A stretch of 11,168 nucleotides of DNA from Gemmatimonadaceae bacterium (GCA_025451425.1 JANWKK010000158.1:1-11168), one strand, 5' to 3'; shown: positions 1 to 7,981, counted from the first letter of the stretch. The notes: generated by a model not told the origin, from the sequence alone. Translations and numbers: made by a program.

Positions 1-828
1 AGCGAGCGCGCGGAAGCCGCCATTCGGCGAGTTGAGCACGAAGAGCGCGGGCAGCGTTGTCGACAACAGCGTGCCGAAGAACGGTATAATCGCGACGAGG
101 CCAGTAAACATCCCGAACGTCAGCGCGAACGGGACATTGAGGATGTAGAGAAAGATCGCGGTCAGCGCCGCGAGAAACGCCATGACGAGGAGCTGTCCGA
201 CGATGTATGAGCGCAGCGTGTCGCCGAGATCGCTCAGCAGGTCGCGCACGAGGTCGCGATGGATCGGCGGAAAGAGCGCGATGAGCCACTCGCGATACAG
301 CGCGGGATGGAGCGACAGGTAGATGGCGATGACCGAGATCGAGAAGATGCTAATCGCGCCCTGGACGACACTCAGTACTCGTGTCGGTATGGTCGCGAAG
401 GTGCCCGAGACCTCACTGTAGACGGCGCCGAGGATCTTGTGCTGGCCCGGCGGCCAGAATTCGCGGAGCGCCGGCACGCGGCTGATCGTGCGATCGAGGC
501 TATCCTCCCAACCGGTGATGTAGTTCGGCAGCACCTTGATCAGCGCCTGGGTCTGCGAGATCACCGGCGGCACGAGAATGTAGAAGATCGCGACGACGCC
601 GGCGAGACTCAGCAGGAGCGACGTCAGGAACGCGAGCCGTTCGGGAAAATGCCACCGCCGTTCGAACCATCCGGCGACGGCGCGCAGATACAGCGACAGC
701 AACACGCCGATGAACAGCAGGATGAGAACTTGCGCAACCCTGGCAAACAGCCACAGTCCCAGAACCGTGAGGACCGTGGCCGTCAGAATTGGCGCGAATT
801 TGAACCGTCGTGCTGAATCGTTGCTCAA
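1..828 (-). CDS. AI-2E family (PerM-like) transporter, C-terminus cut by window edge
   Basis: Integral membrane protein of the AI-2E/PerM family, whose members are proposed exporters or ion antiporters; the substrate cannot be told from sequence. The frame stays open to the window edge and gives 276 residues; members are usually about 340-400, so the end is missing. Hydrophobic segments lie near residues 11-29, 31-50, 64-88, 151-174, 207-231 and 232-266, with the family's amphipathic stretch between the third and fourth. Near the end, IIPFFGTLLSTTLPAL matches the conserved family region (PFFG, then a proline within the helix). I chose TTG at 828-826 as start: it overlaps the TGA of the pspA-like gene as TTGA, a purine-rich GAGAAG lies just upstream, and the protein then begins MSNDSARRFK. 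No ATG fits better. It is the third gene of a YbjN-PspA-transporter operon and is probably translated by coupling to PspA. Family call is firm, start good, function open. Confidence 0.88.
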   Translation of the reverse strand, partial: MSNDSARRFKFAPILTATVLTVLGLWLFARVAQVLILLFIGVLLSLYLRAVAGWFERRWHFPERLAFLTSLLLSLAGVVAIFYILVPPVISQTQALIKVLPNYITGWEDSLDRTISRVPALREFWPPGQHKILGAVYSEVSGTFATIPTRVLSVVQGAISIFSISVIAIYLSLHPALYREWLIALFPPIHRDLVRDLLSDLGDTLRSYIVGQLLVMAFLAALTAIFLYILNVPFALTFGMFTGLVAIIPFFGTLLSTTLPALFVLNSPNGGFRALA

Positions 829-1625
829 CTTCTCTTCTTCTCGCTCTCGATGTCCTCGTCGATTTCGGCGTGCACCGTTTCTTCGTCGTGTTTGGCGTTA
901 CCGCCGCCGATCTGCCGCGGGGCCTGCGCGGGCGCGGCCGGTGGAAGCATTCCCATCTTCTGCTTCAGCTCGATCAACCGCATGTCGACGGTCGTCGACG
1001 TGGCGCCGCGCTCGAGTTGCTTGAACTGATTGGCGAGCGTGTCCCCGGAGAACTCTTCGTCGATCTCGACCGACGCCTTCAATTGTCGCTCGCTCTGCTC
1101 GATTCGCTCTTCCATGCGCGCGAATGCCTCGAACGCTGACTTTTCGGACAGCGACGACATCGTCTCGGCGATGCGCTTCTGCGCCTGCGCGCGTCGCTGG
1201 CGAGCGACGAGCAAATTCTTCTTCCGCTTCGCTTCCTCGATCTTGTCGTTCAGATCGCGGAGCGAGTTCTTCAGCTTTTCCGTCTCAAGGCGATGTGCTT
1301 CCCACGTCTGCTCGAGCTGCTGCGCATGCGATGTGTGCTCGCCCTCGCGAATGAGCGCTTGCTTGGCGAGGTCCTCGCGATTCTCCTGCAGCGCGAGCAT
1401 CGCGCGCTTTTGCCAATCCGCCGCCTGACGATACTCGCCGTCGGCCTGGTCGCGCAGGCGCTTCTCGTCGGCGATCGCCGTCGCGACCTGCTGCTTCGCC
1501 TTGGCGAGTTGCGACCGCATGTCGACAAGTATTTGGCTGAGCATCTTCTCGGGATCTTCGGCCCGAGAGATCAAATCATTGATGTTCGACCGCAGCAGCG
1601 TCGACAGTCTATCGAAGAGTCCCAT
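825..1625 (-). CDS. pspA: PspA/IM30 (Vipp1) family membrane-stress protein
   Basis: Peripheral membrane protein of the PspA/IM30/Vipp1 (ESCRT-III-like) family, which binds stressed inner membrane and forms large homo-oligomers that limit proton leakage. The 266-residue length is a little above the usual 220-260. The N-terminal amphipathic helix (MGLFDRLSTLLRSNINDLIS) and the following EDPEKML motif are typical. Residues about 25-220 are almost all charged heptad-like helix rich in Q, K, E and R, as expected for the coiled-coil hairpin. After about residue 225 comes a proline/alanine linker (LPPAAPAQAPRQ) and an acidic tail, an extension many family members lack. ATG at 1625 is preceded by TGAGG, which is both the stop of the YbjN gene and a plausible Shine-Dalgarno site. 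No PspF, PspB or PspC is nearby and no sigma-54 type site is evident upstream of the operon, so control differs from the enterobacterial psp system. Confidence 0.93.
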   Translation of the reverse strand: MGLFDRLSTLLRSNINDLISRAEDPEKMLSQILVDMRSQLAKAKQQVATAIADEKRLRDQADGEYRQAADWQKRAMLALQENREDLAKQALIREGEHTSHAQQLEQTWEAHRLETEKLKNSLRDLNDKIEEAKRKKNLLVARQRRAQAQKRIAETMSSLSEKSAFEAFARMEERIEQSERQLKASVEIDEEFSGDTLANQFKQLERGATSTTVDMRLIELKQKMGMLPPAAPAQAPRQIGGGNAKHDEETVHAEIDEDIESEKKRS

Positions 1626-1637
1626 GGTCGATTGGCC

Positions 1638-2042
1638 TCAGTGTGCCTGCCGATAGGTGCCGAGCTCGCGCAAATGCGACGCGAGAGCAAGGCTGATGCT
1701 CTCGAACGCGGCTTGAAACTCCTCGTAATCGAGGTGCGCGAGCTCGAGCGCCTCCGTCATGACGATCGAGTCTTCCTCGATGCCATACGACCCGTGGACC
1801 AAGTCCGTCGCGTTTAGTTCGAGAAGCCGGCGGCTGAGTGTGGCCAGATCGTTCTCGTTTGTCGGTAATGACATCACCTTCACACGCATCAAGACGACCG
1901 GCGGCGTGTAGTTCACGACGATCGCAAAATCCAGCTCGCCGCCGGGTTTGACGATCCACAGTCCGGGCTCCACCTCGCGATAACTCGCGCCTTCAGCGCT
2001 GATGCGATCGAGGAAGCCTTCGATGTCTTCCTTGCTGACCAT
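1638..2042 (-). CDS. YbjN-domain protein (T3SS-chaperone-like fold)
   Basis: A 134-residue soluble protein resembling YbjN/type III secretion chaperone-like domain proteins; these are small alpha/beta proteins of poorly known function, sometimes called sensory transduction regulators. Seen in the sequence: an N-terminal helix (MVSKEDIEGFLDRIS), beta strands (LWIVKP, DFAIVVNYTPPVVLMRVKVMS), a helix starting LSRRLLELN, the strand DSIVMTEALELAHLD and a long C-terminal helix. No signal peptide or membrane segment. The frame stays open upstream to 2189, but I reject that extension: its 49 residues are arginine/proline-rich without domain character and overlap two intergenic hairpins. ATG at 2042 begins the domain and has AGG about 9 nt upstream. 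It is the first gene of the operon, 12 nt before pspA, so it may regulate or partner PspA at the membrane; that is inference from position only. Confidence 0.8.
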   Translation of the reverse strand: MVSKEDIEGFLDRISAEGASYREVEPGLWIVKPGGELDFAIVVNYTPPVVLMRVKVMSLPTNENDLATLSRRLLELNATDLVHGSYGIEEDSIVMTEALELAHLDYEEFQAAFESISLALASHLRELGTYRQAH

Positions 2043-2120
2043 CGCTTGACCTGGTTTGAGGTACGTGAGATGCCCTACGGGTGTTTGGGGCCGGACAGTT
2101 TCTTCAGGCGCGTCGCGCGG

Positions 2121-2140
2121 CCCGGGGTACGGGCCCCGGG
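2121..2140. other. Perfect 7-bp GC-only inverted repeat in the leader of the YbjN-pspA operon
   Basis: CCCGGGG at 2121-2127 and CCCCGGG at 2134-2140 pair perfectly around a 6-nt loop. It lies about 80 nt upstream of the YbjN start. No T-run follows on either strand, so a classical intrinsic terminator is unlikely. A 5' leader hairpin or a protein-binding palindrome is possible. Function unknown. Confidence 0.4.
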
Positions 2141-2148
2141 TGTGAGCG

Positions 2149-2180
2149 CAAAATACTGTCAGACCGCGGCTTCGGACAGT
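2149..2180 (-). terminator. Possible weak terminator after sdaAA
   Basis: Read on the minus strand, 25 nt after the sdaAA stop there is ACTGTC (2180-2175), a 14-nt middle containing CCGCGG, then GACAGT (2160-2155), followed at once by ATTTT. The 6-bp stem with a short T-run fits a weak rho-independent terminator separating the serine dehydratase genes from the YbjN-pspA operon. The short stem and run of only four Ts keep confidence low. Positions 2043-2204 hold no gene; I could not pick a convincing promoter there, although one for the stress operon would be expected. Confidence 0.33.
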
Positions 2181-2204
2181 CGCGAGCACGGCCCGCGTCC
2201 CACT

Positions 2205-3089
2205 TCACGCGCCGCGCGATTTGATCTGCACCAGGCGTTCGCGCGCCAATCGACGACCCGTCGGTGTCGCCGCGAGTCCGCCGCCCGCGGTCTCGCGGTA
2301 GCGAACGTCCATCTCGCGCCCGATCTCGCCCATCGTGTCAATGACTTCGTCTGCTGGAATCGCGAACGTGATTCCGGCAAGCGCCATCTCGATCGCAGCG
2401 AGGGCGATCGCGGCACCCGTCGCATTGCGGAACACGCATGGCAACTCCACCAAGCCGCCGAGCGGATCGCACACGAGGCCGAGGGTACCCTGCTGTGCTA
2501 GCGCGACGGCGTGTACGACCTGCGTCGGAGTTCCGCCGAGCATCTCGGTCGCGGCGCCGGCGGCCATCGCCGCTGCTGCTCCAGTCTCCGCCTGACAACC
2601 GCCCTCGGCGCCCGACAGCGACGCGCGCTCCGCAACTACCGCTCCGATCAATCCTGCCGTTGCGAGTGCGTCGATGAGCTGCTCGTCGCCTAGTTTGCGC
2701 GCGTCGGCGAGTCCAGTGAGCACCGCGGGCAGAACGCCGGCGCCTCCTGCTGTCGGCGCGGCGACGATCACTCCCATGGCAGCGTTCACTTCCTGCACCG
2801 CAAGCGCGCGGGAGAGGATGTCGCGAAAGGGGGTATCGGCGAGCGGGCCCATGGCATGCGTATGCAACTTTGCCGCGTCCCCGCCGACGAGACCACTCGC
2901 GGAACGGAGCTCACCGGTGAGCCCCTGAGCAATCGCGCCGCGCATCACCTCGAGCGCGCGGCCGAGGGCAGCGCGAATCTCCGCGACGGGGCGCCCTTGG
3001 TCGCGCGACTCCGTTTCGAGGGCGAGCTGCCCGAGGCTCTTCCACTGCGCCTCGGCGTCGCGGACGGCTTCCTGGAGTGAGCGATACAT
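2205..3089 (-). CDS. sdaAA: L-serine dehydratase, iron-sulfur dependent, alpha subunit
   Basis: Catalytic subunit of the two-subunit [4Fe-4S] L-serine dehydratase, which deaminates L-serine to pyruvate and ammonia in the cytoplasm. The 294 residues match the usual alpha subunit length (about 290-300). Three conserved cysteines expected to bind the cluster are visible: C165 in GGCQAE, C207 in CDPLGG and C218 in VELPC. The glycine-rich APTAGGAGVLPAVL (from residue 111) and the later LGGTPTQ are family hallmarks. ATG at 3089 gives the usual N-terminus (MYRSLQEAVRDAE), but no purine-rich ribosome binding site precedes it; the C-rich arm of a heptamer repeat ends 7 nt upstream. It follows sdaAB, whose product carries the beta domain and ACT domain. 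In many proteobacteria the two are fused in one chain; the split form here is like Bacillus. Family call firm. Confidence 0.95.
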   Translation of the reverse strand: MYRSLQEAVRDAEAQWKSLGQLALETESRDQGRPVAEIRAALGRALEVMRGAIAQGLTGELRSASGLVGGDAAKLHTHAMGPLADTPFRDILSRALAVQEVNAAMGVIVAAPTAGGAGVLPAVLTGLADARKLGDEQLIDALATAGLIGAVVAERASLSGAEGGCQAETGAAAAMAAGAATEMLGGTPTQVVHAVALAQQGTLGLVCDPLGGLVELPCVFRNATGAAIALAAIEMALAGITFAIPADEVIDTMGEIGREMDVRYRETAGGGLAATPTGRRLARERLVQIKSRGA

Positions 3090-3096
3090 GACTCAA

Positions 3097-3174
3097 AGGT
3101 GCTAGGTGATAGGTGCTAGGTGCTAGTGCTTTTCCGTCGTTCCCTCGCACCCAGCACCAAGCACCGAGCACCTG
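3097..3174. repeat. Inverted heptamer array A (unit AGGTGCT) between sdaAB and sdaAA
   Basis: On the plus strand four tandem heptamers fill 3097-3124: AGGTGCT, AGGTGAT, AGGTGCT, AGGTGCT, followed by a partial AGTGCT. After a loop of about 21 nt, four heptamers of the reverse complement fill 3146-3173 (core GCACC with a varying two-base joint). The outer unit pairs perfectly (3097-3103 with 3167-3173) and the whole arm matches at 23 of 28 positions, mismatches falling mainly in the joints. The array takes up nearly all of the 91-bp gap: it ends 7 nt before the sdaAA ATG and 6 nt after the sdaAB stop. CTAG, rare elsewhere in the window, occurs three times here. It does not resemble an insertion sequence end and codes for nothing plausible. 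Confidence 0.85.
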
Positions 3175-3180
3175 GCTTCT

Positions 3181-3855
3181 TCATGCCGAAACCTTATCCA
3201 ACCGGAACGCCCACTTTACCCACGACAGCTCGCGGATCTCATCTCTCACCCTCTCGTCCGGGACGTCGTCGGTCTCGATGACCATGAAGGCATCGCCGCC
3301 GCGCTCTTTTCTCGTTAGGCGCAGCGTCGCAATGTTGATGTGATGGTCGGCGAGAATGCCGGCGATCCGGGCAACCGATCCGGGAATGTCCTCGGCGACG
3401 AGCACGATCGTGTGATAATTGCCCGTCACCTCGACGGGATAGCCGTCGATCTCGGTGACGACCACGCGGCCAGCACCTAGCGAGGATCCGACCATCACCG
3501 ACTTGCGATCGCCGCGTTCGACCGAGATCCGCGCTGTATTCGGATGCACCACACCCTCTTCGCCGAGCTTCGTCTTCTCGAATCGGTAGTCGAGCCCTTC
3601 GCGCTCGGCGATCTCGAGTGATGTTCGTAAACGCTCATCGTCCGGCCGAAAGCCCATCAGCCCGCCAACGATCGCTTTGTCCGTACCATGACCTTCGCCC
3701 GTTCGCGCAAACGAGCCGTGAAGCTCGATGCGCGCCCGCTCGGGCGTGCCGCCGACCAGACAGCGCGCGAGTAATCCAATGCGGCAGGCTCCAGCCGTAT
3801 GCGAGCTGGAGGGACCGACCATCACTGGGCCGATGATATCGAGAAGGCTAACCAT
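3181..3855 (-). CDS. sdaAB: L-serine dehydratase, iron-sulfur dependent, beta subunit with ACT domain
   Basis: Second subunit of the iron-sulfur L-serine dehydratase. The 224 residues match the family (about 220). The N-terminal SDH-beta domain shows MVSLLDIIGPVMVGPSSSHT; the GPSSSHT stretch (residues 14-20) and FARTGEGHGTDKA (49-61) are highly conserved in the family. Residues about 147-220 form an ACT domain (YHTIVLVAEDIPGSVARIAG, then HHINIATLRLTR), typical of amino-acid sensing, so serine may regulate the enzyme. ATG at 3855 starts the conserved N-terminus; a weak GAG lies upstream. It follows uvrA by 36 nt on the same strand and precedes sdaAA, from which it is separated by heptamer array A. 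The order beta then alpha is common. Unusual only in following uvrA; the spacing suggests read-through but this is unproven. Confidence 0.95.
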   Translation of the reverse strand: MVSLLDIIGPVMVGPSSSHTAGACRIGLLARCLVGGTPERARIELHGSFARTGEGHGTDKAIVGGLMGFRPDDERLRTSLEIAEREGLDYRFEKTKLGEEGVVHPNTARISVERGDRKSVMVGSSLGAGRVVVTEIDGYPVEVTGNYHTIVLVAEDIPGSVARIAGILADHHINIATLRLTRKERGGDAFMVIETDDVPDERVRDEIRELSWVKWAFRLDKVSA

Positions 3856-3865
3856 GGTTCAGCTC

Positions 3866-3877
3866 TGTCATCCTGAG
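3866..3877 (+). repeat. Fragment resembling the TGTCATCCTGAG dispersed repeat
   Basis: The 36-bp gap between uvrA and sdaAB contains TGTCATCCTGAG, which I recall as the beginning of a short repeat seen between genes in many bacterial genomes, recognisable when translated as LCHPERSEG. Here the plus-strand reading is LCHPE and then diverges, so at most a remnant is present. Recognised from memory, with only this one copy in the window. Confidence 0.3.
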
Positions 3878-3891
3878 TGCACTGGTAAGCG

Positions 3892-6732
3892 TTACCCGAT
3901 GGCCGAAAGTTCTCGCCTTGACTGCCGCTTCCGCTCGAGCAACGGCTTGAGGTAAATCCCCGTATGACTCTCCTCGATTTCCGCGACTTCTTCCGGCGTC
4001 CCCGCGGCGACAACCGTGCCGCCGCGCGTCCCGCCCTCCGGCCCGAGGTCGATGATCCAGTCGGCCGTCTTGATCACATCGAGATTGTGTTCGATCACAA
4101 GCACCGTGTTCCCGCGATCCACGAGTCGATGCAACACATCGAGCAAGAGCCGCACATCCTCGAAGTGTAGTCCAGTCGTTGGCTCGTCGAGGATGTAGAG
4201 CGTTCGGCCGGTGTCGCGCTTCGACAGCTCGGTCGCGAGCTTGACCCGTTGCGCCTCGCCGCCCGAGAGCGTCGTCGCGCTCTGGCCAAGGTGGATGTAG
4301 CCGAGGCCGACGTCGTTCACCGTCTCTAACTTTTGGCGAATCCGCGGCTGATTCTCGAAAAAGTGCAGCGCGTCCTCGACCGTGAGCTCCAAGACATCCG
4401 CGATGCTTTTTCCGCGGAATCGCACCTCGAGTGTCTCTCTATTGTACCGCTTTCCCTTGCAGACCTCGCACGGGACGTAGACGTCGGGCAGAAAGTGCAT
4501 CTCGATCTTCACGAGGCCGTCGCCCTGACACGCCTCGCATCGCCCGCCCTTCACATTGAAGGAGAATCGGCCCGGACCGTAGCCGCGAATCTTCGCTTCC
4601 GGCAATTCGGCGAACAGCTCACGGATCGGCGTGAAGAGTCCCGTGTAAGTCGCCGGATTCGATCTCGGCGTTCTACCAATCGGGCTCTGATCGATGTCGA
4701 TGACCTTGTCGATATGCTCGAGTCCCGTGATGCGCCGGTGCGCGCCGGGAATCACCCGCGCGCGATAGAAATGACGCGCCAGCGATCGGTGGAGGATGTC
4801 TTCGATCAACGTCGACTTGCCCGAGCCGGAGACGCCCGTGACAGCAACGAACACGCCTAACGGCACCTCGACGTCGAGGTTTTGCAAGTTGTGCTCGCGC
4901 GCGCCTTCGACACGGATCACCCGCCGCGCATCGACCGAGCGCCGACCGCTCGGGGTCCGAATCTCCATCTCGCCGCTCAGATACTTGCCCGTGATCGAGC
5001 TCGAGTTCTGGGTGATGTCGCGGATGGTCCCGACAGCGATCACTTCTCCACCGTGCTTCCCCGCTCCCGGGCCGAGGTCGATGATGTAATCCGCGGCGCG
5101 CATCGTTTCCTCGTCGTGCTCGACGACGATGACAGTATTCCCGAGATCCCGAAGTTGCTCGAGGGTGGCTATCAATCGCGCATTGTCGCGCTGATGTAAT
5201 CCAATAGAGGGCTCGTCGAGGATGTACAATACACCGACCAGCCGCGAACCGATTTGCGTGGCAAGACGAATGCGTTGCGCTTCGCCGCCGGACAGCGATT
5301 CGGCCGCTCTGCCTAACGTCAGGTAATCCAACCCGACGTCGACGAGGAAGCGAAGCCGCTCTCGCACTTCCTTGAGAATCGGACCGGCGATCTCGGGATC
5401 GATGCCTGGTCGTCCGTTGCCGCGTACCGGCACCTTCTCGAAGAACTCCAGCGCCTCGGTGACTGGAAGCTCGGTCAGCTCACCGATGTTTCGGTCAGCC
5501 ACGGTTACCGCGAGCGCTTCGCGCTTGAGCCGGCGTCCGCCACACTCGGCGCACGGCACGGCGACCATATAGGCCTCGAGCTCGGCGCGGACGGTATCCG
5601 AGTCCGTCTCTGCATAACGACGCTCGATGTTGGCGAGGACGCCCTCCCACTCGAACTCGCCCTTTTTCTTGCCGCCGTCGCCGCCGAGGATCGTGTCGCG
5701 CACGCTCTTCGGCAGCTCCCCCCAGGGCGCATTGAGATCGAACTTGAGGGCTCGCGCAATCGCCGGCAGTACGATCTTGCGCAGGTAGCCCTGAGGCTCA
5801 CCCCACGGAATGATTACGCCCTCCAAAATCGAGATGCGCGGATCCCCAAGGATGAGCTCCTCGCTCACGCGACGCCGAGTGCCCAATCCTCCACATGCGG
5901 GACAGGCGCCAAACGGCGAATTGAAAGAGAAGTGACGCGGCTCCAGCTCCGGCAGCGAGATGCCGCACGTCGGACAACCGTACCGCTCTGAAAACAGCTC
6001 GACGTGCTCATCGTCGGCTCGGCTCACTTGCACGAGTCCATCTGCGAGCTTGAGCGCAGTCTCCAGTGAGTCCGCAAGTCGTCCGCGATCTTCGGCGCGA
6101 ACTACAAGCCGGTCGACCACGACCTCGATCGTGTGATTCTGCCGGCGATTGAGCTTTGGCGGATCAGAGACTTCGATCAGGTCGCCATCGACGTAGGCTC
6201 GAATGAATCCTTGCTTGCGAACTGTCTCAAAAAGCTCACGGAACTCTCCCTTCCGACCCTGAACGAGCGGCGCTCTGACCTCGATGCGTGCGCCCGGTGG
6301 CCATGTGAGAATGATGTCCGCAATCTGGCCGGCGCTCTGCCGCTGAACCGGTCGCCCGCAATTGGGGCAATGAGGCGTTCCAACACGGGCGTACAGCAGA
6401 CGCAAGTAATCGTAGATCTCGGTGACGGTTCCAACCGTCGATCGCGGATTGTGACCTGCGGTTTTCTGTTCGATGGAGATCGCCGGCGACAGCCCTTCGA
6501 TCGAGTCGACGTCGGGCTTTTCCATCAGCCCGAGGAACTGGCGCGCGTACGCCGACAGCGACTCGACGTATCGGCGCTGACCCTCTGCGTAGATCGTATC
6601 GAACGCGAGCGAGGACTTTCCCGAACCGGACAGGCCGGTGATCACGGTCAGCCGATCGCGCGGGATCCTGACGTCGATGTTCCGAAGATTGTGCTCGCGC
6701 GCGCCGCGAATGATCAGTGCGTCTTCTGCCAT
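3892..6732 (-). CDS. uvrA: UvrABC excinuclease subunit A
   Basis: DNA damage-recognition ATPase of nucleotide excision repair; dimerises, loads UvrB at lesions and acts with UvrC. The 946 residues equal a full-length UvrA. Both ABC modules are intact: Walker A GLSGSGKS at 33-40 and GVSGSGKS at 633-640, signatures LSGGEAQ at 490-496 and 822-828, and Walker B regions [10 protein letters not shown] and [10 protein letters not shown]. Zinc-binding pairs are C253/C256 with C277/C280 in the first module and C732/C735 with C755/C758 in the second; a further CPNCG pair near residue 122 and CAEC near 394 are also usual. ATG at 6732 gives the standard N-terminus ([20 protein letters not shown]). It is divergent from cutA across 134 bp that includes heptamer array B. 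No SOS operator was recognised, though LexA sites vary by phylum. Two CGTTAGGC words lie in this gene. Confidence 0.98.
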   Translation of the reverse strand: MAEDALIIRGAREHNLRNIDVRIPRDRLTVITGLSGSGKSSLAFDTIYAEGQRRYVESLSAYARQFLGLMEKPDVDSIEGLSPAISIEQKTAGHNPRSTVGTVTEIYDYLRLLYARVGTPHCPNCGRPVQRQSAGQIADIILTWPPGARIEVRAPLVQGRKGEFRELFETVRKQGFIRAYVDGDLIEVSDPPKLNRRQNHTIEVVVDRLVVRAEDRGRLADSLETALKLADGLVQVSRADDEHVELFSERYGCPTCGISLPELEPRHFSFNSPFGACPACGGLGTRRRVSEELILGDPRISILEGVIIPWGEPQGYLRKIVLPAIARALKFDLNAPWGELPKSVRDTILGGDGGKKKGEFEWEGVLANIERRYAETDSDTVRAELEAYMVAVPCAECGGRRLKREALAVTVADRNIGELTELPVTEALEFFEKVPVRGNGRPGIDPEIAGPILKEVRERLRFLVDVGLDYLTLGRAAESLSGGEAQRIRLATQIGSRLVGVLYILDEPSIGLHQRDNARLIATLEQLRDLGNTVIVVEHDEETMRAADYIIDLGPGAGKHGGEVIAVGTIRDITQNSSSITGKYLSGEMEIRTPSGRRSVDARRVIRVEGAREHNLQNLDVEVPLGVFVAVTGVSGSGKSTLIEDILHRSLARHFYRARVIPGAHRRITGLEHIDKVIDIDQSPIGRTPRSNPATYTGLFTPIRELFAELPEAKIRGYGPGRFSFNVKGGRCEACQGDGLVKIEMHFLPDVYVPCEVCKGKRYNRETLEVRFRGKSIADVLELTVEDALHFFENQPRIRQKLETVNDVGLGYIHLGQSATTLSGGEAQRVKLATELSKRDTGRTLYILDEPTTGLHFEDVRLLLDVLHRLVDRGNTVLVIEHNLDVIKTADWIIDLGPEGGTRGGTVVAAGTPEEVAEIEESHTGIYLKPLLERKRQSRRELSAIG

Positions 6733-6778
6733 AACCAGGGAAAGCTGTGGCGCGGATGCGATCGAGACAAGGGAAGGG

Positions 6779-6866
6779 ATTGTTGGTGGTTGGTGGTTGC
6801 CGTCCGGCCGCTGTGCGAGCGTTGGTAGATTTCACGAATCACCAACCACCCGTCGCCAACAACCCA
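6779..6866. repeat. Inverted heptamer array B (unit GTTGGTG) in the uvrA-cutA divergent gap
   Basis: The left arm has GTTGGTG at 6782-6788 and again at 6789-6795, then GTTGCCG. The right arm (6840-6866) has CACCAAC, CACCCGT and CGCCAAC, the reverse complement of the same degenerate heptamer. The best register pairs 6785-6798 with 6837-6850: 11 perfect base pairs, then a G-U, then two more pairs. A further isolated unit GTTGGTA lies in the loop at 6821-6827. The right arm ends exactly at the GTG start of cutA; the left end is 46 nt from the uvrA start. The gap must also hold promoters for both genes, but no convincing -35/-10 pair was seen. Confidence 0.8.
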
Positions 6867-7199
6867 GTGCACACCGACGCCATCGTCGTTCTCACGACCG
6901 TCGCCTCCGAAGATGAGGCTGTGAAACTCGTACGAACTTTGCTCGAGCGACGCCTCATCGCGTGCGGCACGCTGCTGCCGCGTTCCCGGTCGCTTTATCG
7001 CTGGCAAAGCAAGATCGCTGACGAGAGCGAGGTCGTGGTGCTCCTCAAAACGCGCTCCGCGCGCCTCGAGTCATTGCAGAACGCATTTGGAGAGCTGCAC
7101 CCGTACAAAGTGCCGGAGCTGCTCGCGTTGCCGGTTGCGGCAGGGTTAGGCAAGTACCTCGATTGGATCAACGGCGAGACTTCTTTGGCCTTGGCGTGA
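6867..7199 (+). CDS. cutA: CutA1-family divalent ion tolerance protein
   Basis: Small trimeric cytoplasmic protein of the CutA1 family, linked to copper and divalent cation tolerance in Escherichia coli, although its exact function remains disputed. With GTG at 6867 the protein is 110 residues, the usual size. It shows the family beta-alpha-beta core: [20 protein letters not shown] at the start, then [16 protein letters not shown] (the YRW-x-x-KI motif), VVVLLKT, and [14 protein letters not shown] followed by YLDWI at the end. An in-frame extension to 6747 exists, but it translates heptamer array B and adds 40 residues without family character, so I reject it. No Shine-Dalgarno sequence precedes GTG; the repeat arm ends there. 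It is the first gene of a coupled four-gene run; its stop overlaps the next start as GTGA. Confidence 0.93.
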   Translation: MHTDAIVVLTTVASEDEAVKLVRTLLERRLIACGTLLPRSRSLYRWQSKIADESEVVVLLKTRSARLESLQNAFGELHPYKVPELLALPVAAGLGKYLDWINGETSLALA

Positions 7200-7981
7200 A
7201 GATGAAGCAGTCGAAGAACCTGCCGGGACAGTCCGAGCAGATAAGTGAGCCGGAGAGCGTGCAGCAGTCCGACGAGCAGACATCGTTAGAGATCGAGCGA
7301 ACGAGCCCGTCGATTGCCGCGCCACTCGCTGACGTACCGATCAAGGCGCCCGTCGCTCACGTGGAACGAGACGCTAACCCGCTCGCCCGCGCTGCCGAGC
7401 TCGCGAGAAACGGCGATCTCAGGGAAGCGGCGAGCGCGTACCGCGCCTACATCACGCGTCATCCGGACGACGTCTCCGCTCGGCGCGGGCTGGCGGGCGT
7501 TCTCGGGCAAAATGGCGATTTGATCGGCGCGGTTGGTGAGCTCGGACGAGCGATCGACGCGCAGCCCGACGACATTTCGCTGCTTTGCGACCGAGCGGCG
7601 GTGCAGATGTCGCTGCAGCGCTACGAACAGGCCGAAACCGACCTGCGGCGCGCGACGAAGATCGACGCAGACAGCGCCGAAGTCCTGTTCAACCTCGGCA
7701 TGTTGTTCTGTAAGAAGGCGCGTTGGCGCGAGGCGATCGAACCGTTGCAACGTGCCGTGGAGCGCGATCCCTCCAACCCGCAGGGGCACTATTACCTCGG
7801 CGAAGCGTACAACCAGACCGACCAGAGCAAGCTCGCGTTGGCATCGTACGAAGAGGCGGCAAAGCTCCAGCCGACGAATTACCGTGCCCTGAAGGGCGTG
7901 GGAATCGTCCTCGACAAGCTAGGGCGGCCGGCTGAAGCCACCGCCGCATACCAGAGAGCTCGAGAAGCCCAACGACGGTGA
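7196..7981 (+). CDS. TPR-repeat protein
   Basis: Predicted soluble protein-binding scaffold of about 261 residues. The first 60 or so residues are polar and low in complexity with no signal peptide. Six consecutive 32-34 residue tetratricopeptide repeats follow at about 61-92, 93-126, 127-160, 161-194, 195-228 and 229-261; typical signatures are LGMLFCKKARWREAIEPLQRAVERDP and YYLGEAYNQTDQSKLALASYEEAAKLQP, shown here only as spacing guides with A-x-x-Y/L and P at the ends. The repeats run to the C-terminus, so there is no extra catalytic domain. Start choice: GTG at 7196 overlaps the cutA stop as GTGA, matching the two junctions that follow; ATG at 7202 would shorten it by two residues and ATG at 7163 would lengthen it by 11. 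Partners are unknown, but the coupled neighbours (macro-domain and transglutaminase-like proteins) are candidates. Confidence 0.85.
   Translation: MKMKQSKNLPGQSEQISEPESVQQSDEQTSLEIERTSPSIAAPLADVPIKAPVAHVERDANPLARAAELARNGDLREAASAYRAYITRHPDDVSARRGLAGVLGQNGDLIGAVGELGRAIDAQPDDISLLCDRAAVQMSLQRYEQAETDLRRATKIDADSAEVLFNLGMLFCKKARWREAIEPLQRAVERDPSNPQGHYYLGEAYNQTDQSKLALASYEEAAKLQPTNYRALKGVGIVLDKLGRPAEATAAYQRAREAQRR

Noticed and set aside
259..816. Open frame of 185 codons on the plus strand
   Set aside because: It is antisense to the AI-2E-family gene, is very rich in R, D, E and Q with no domain character, and the minus-strand frame has clear membrane helices and family motifs.
1293..1817. Open frame of 174 codons on the plus strand
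   Set aside because: Antisense to pspA and the YbjN gene; spans the junction of two well-supported genes and has no recognisable features.
2043..2189. 49-codon upstream extension of the YbjN-domain gene
   Set aside because: It crosses both intergenic hairpins, has no homology-like character, and ATG 2042 begins the domain with a modest ribosome binding site.
3097..3174. Array A as a CRISPR or as an intrinsic terminator
   Set aside because: Units are 7 bp and inverted with no spacers, so not CRISPR. The stem is long and imperfect, and no T-run follows on the minus strand, so it is not a typical terminator after sdaAB.
4333..4860. Open frame of 175 codons on the plus strand, and another at 6133-6828
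   Set aside because: Both are antisense to uvrA, whose coding sense is beyond doubt; long antisense frames are expected in GC-rich DNA.
6747..6866. 40-codon upstream extension of cutA
   Set aside because: It translates heptamer array B and makes the protein much longer than typical CutA1.
6733..6866. SOS box or clear -35/-10 promoters between uvrA and cutA
   Set aside because: No palindrome like known LexA sites was found and no hexamer pair had proper spacing; I prefer not to name a promoter.
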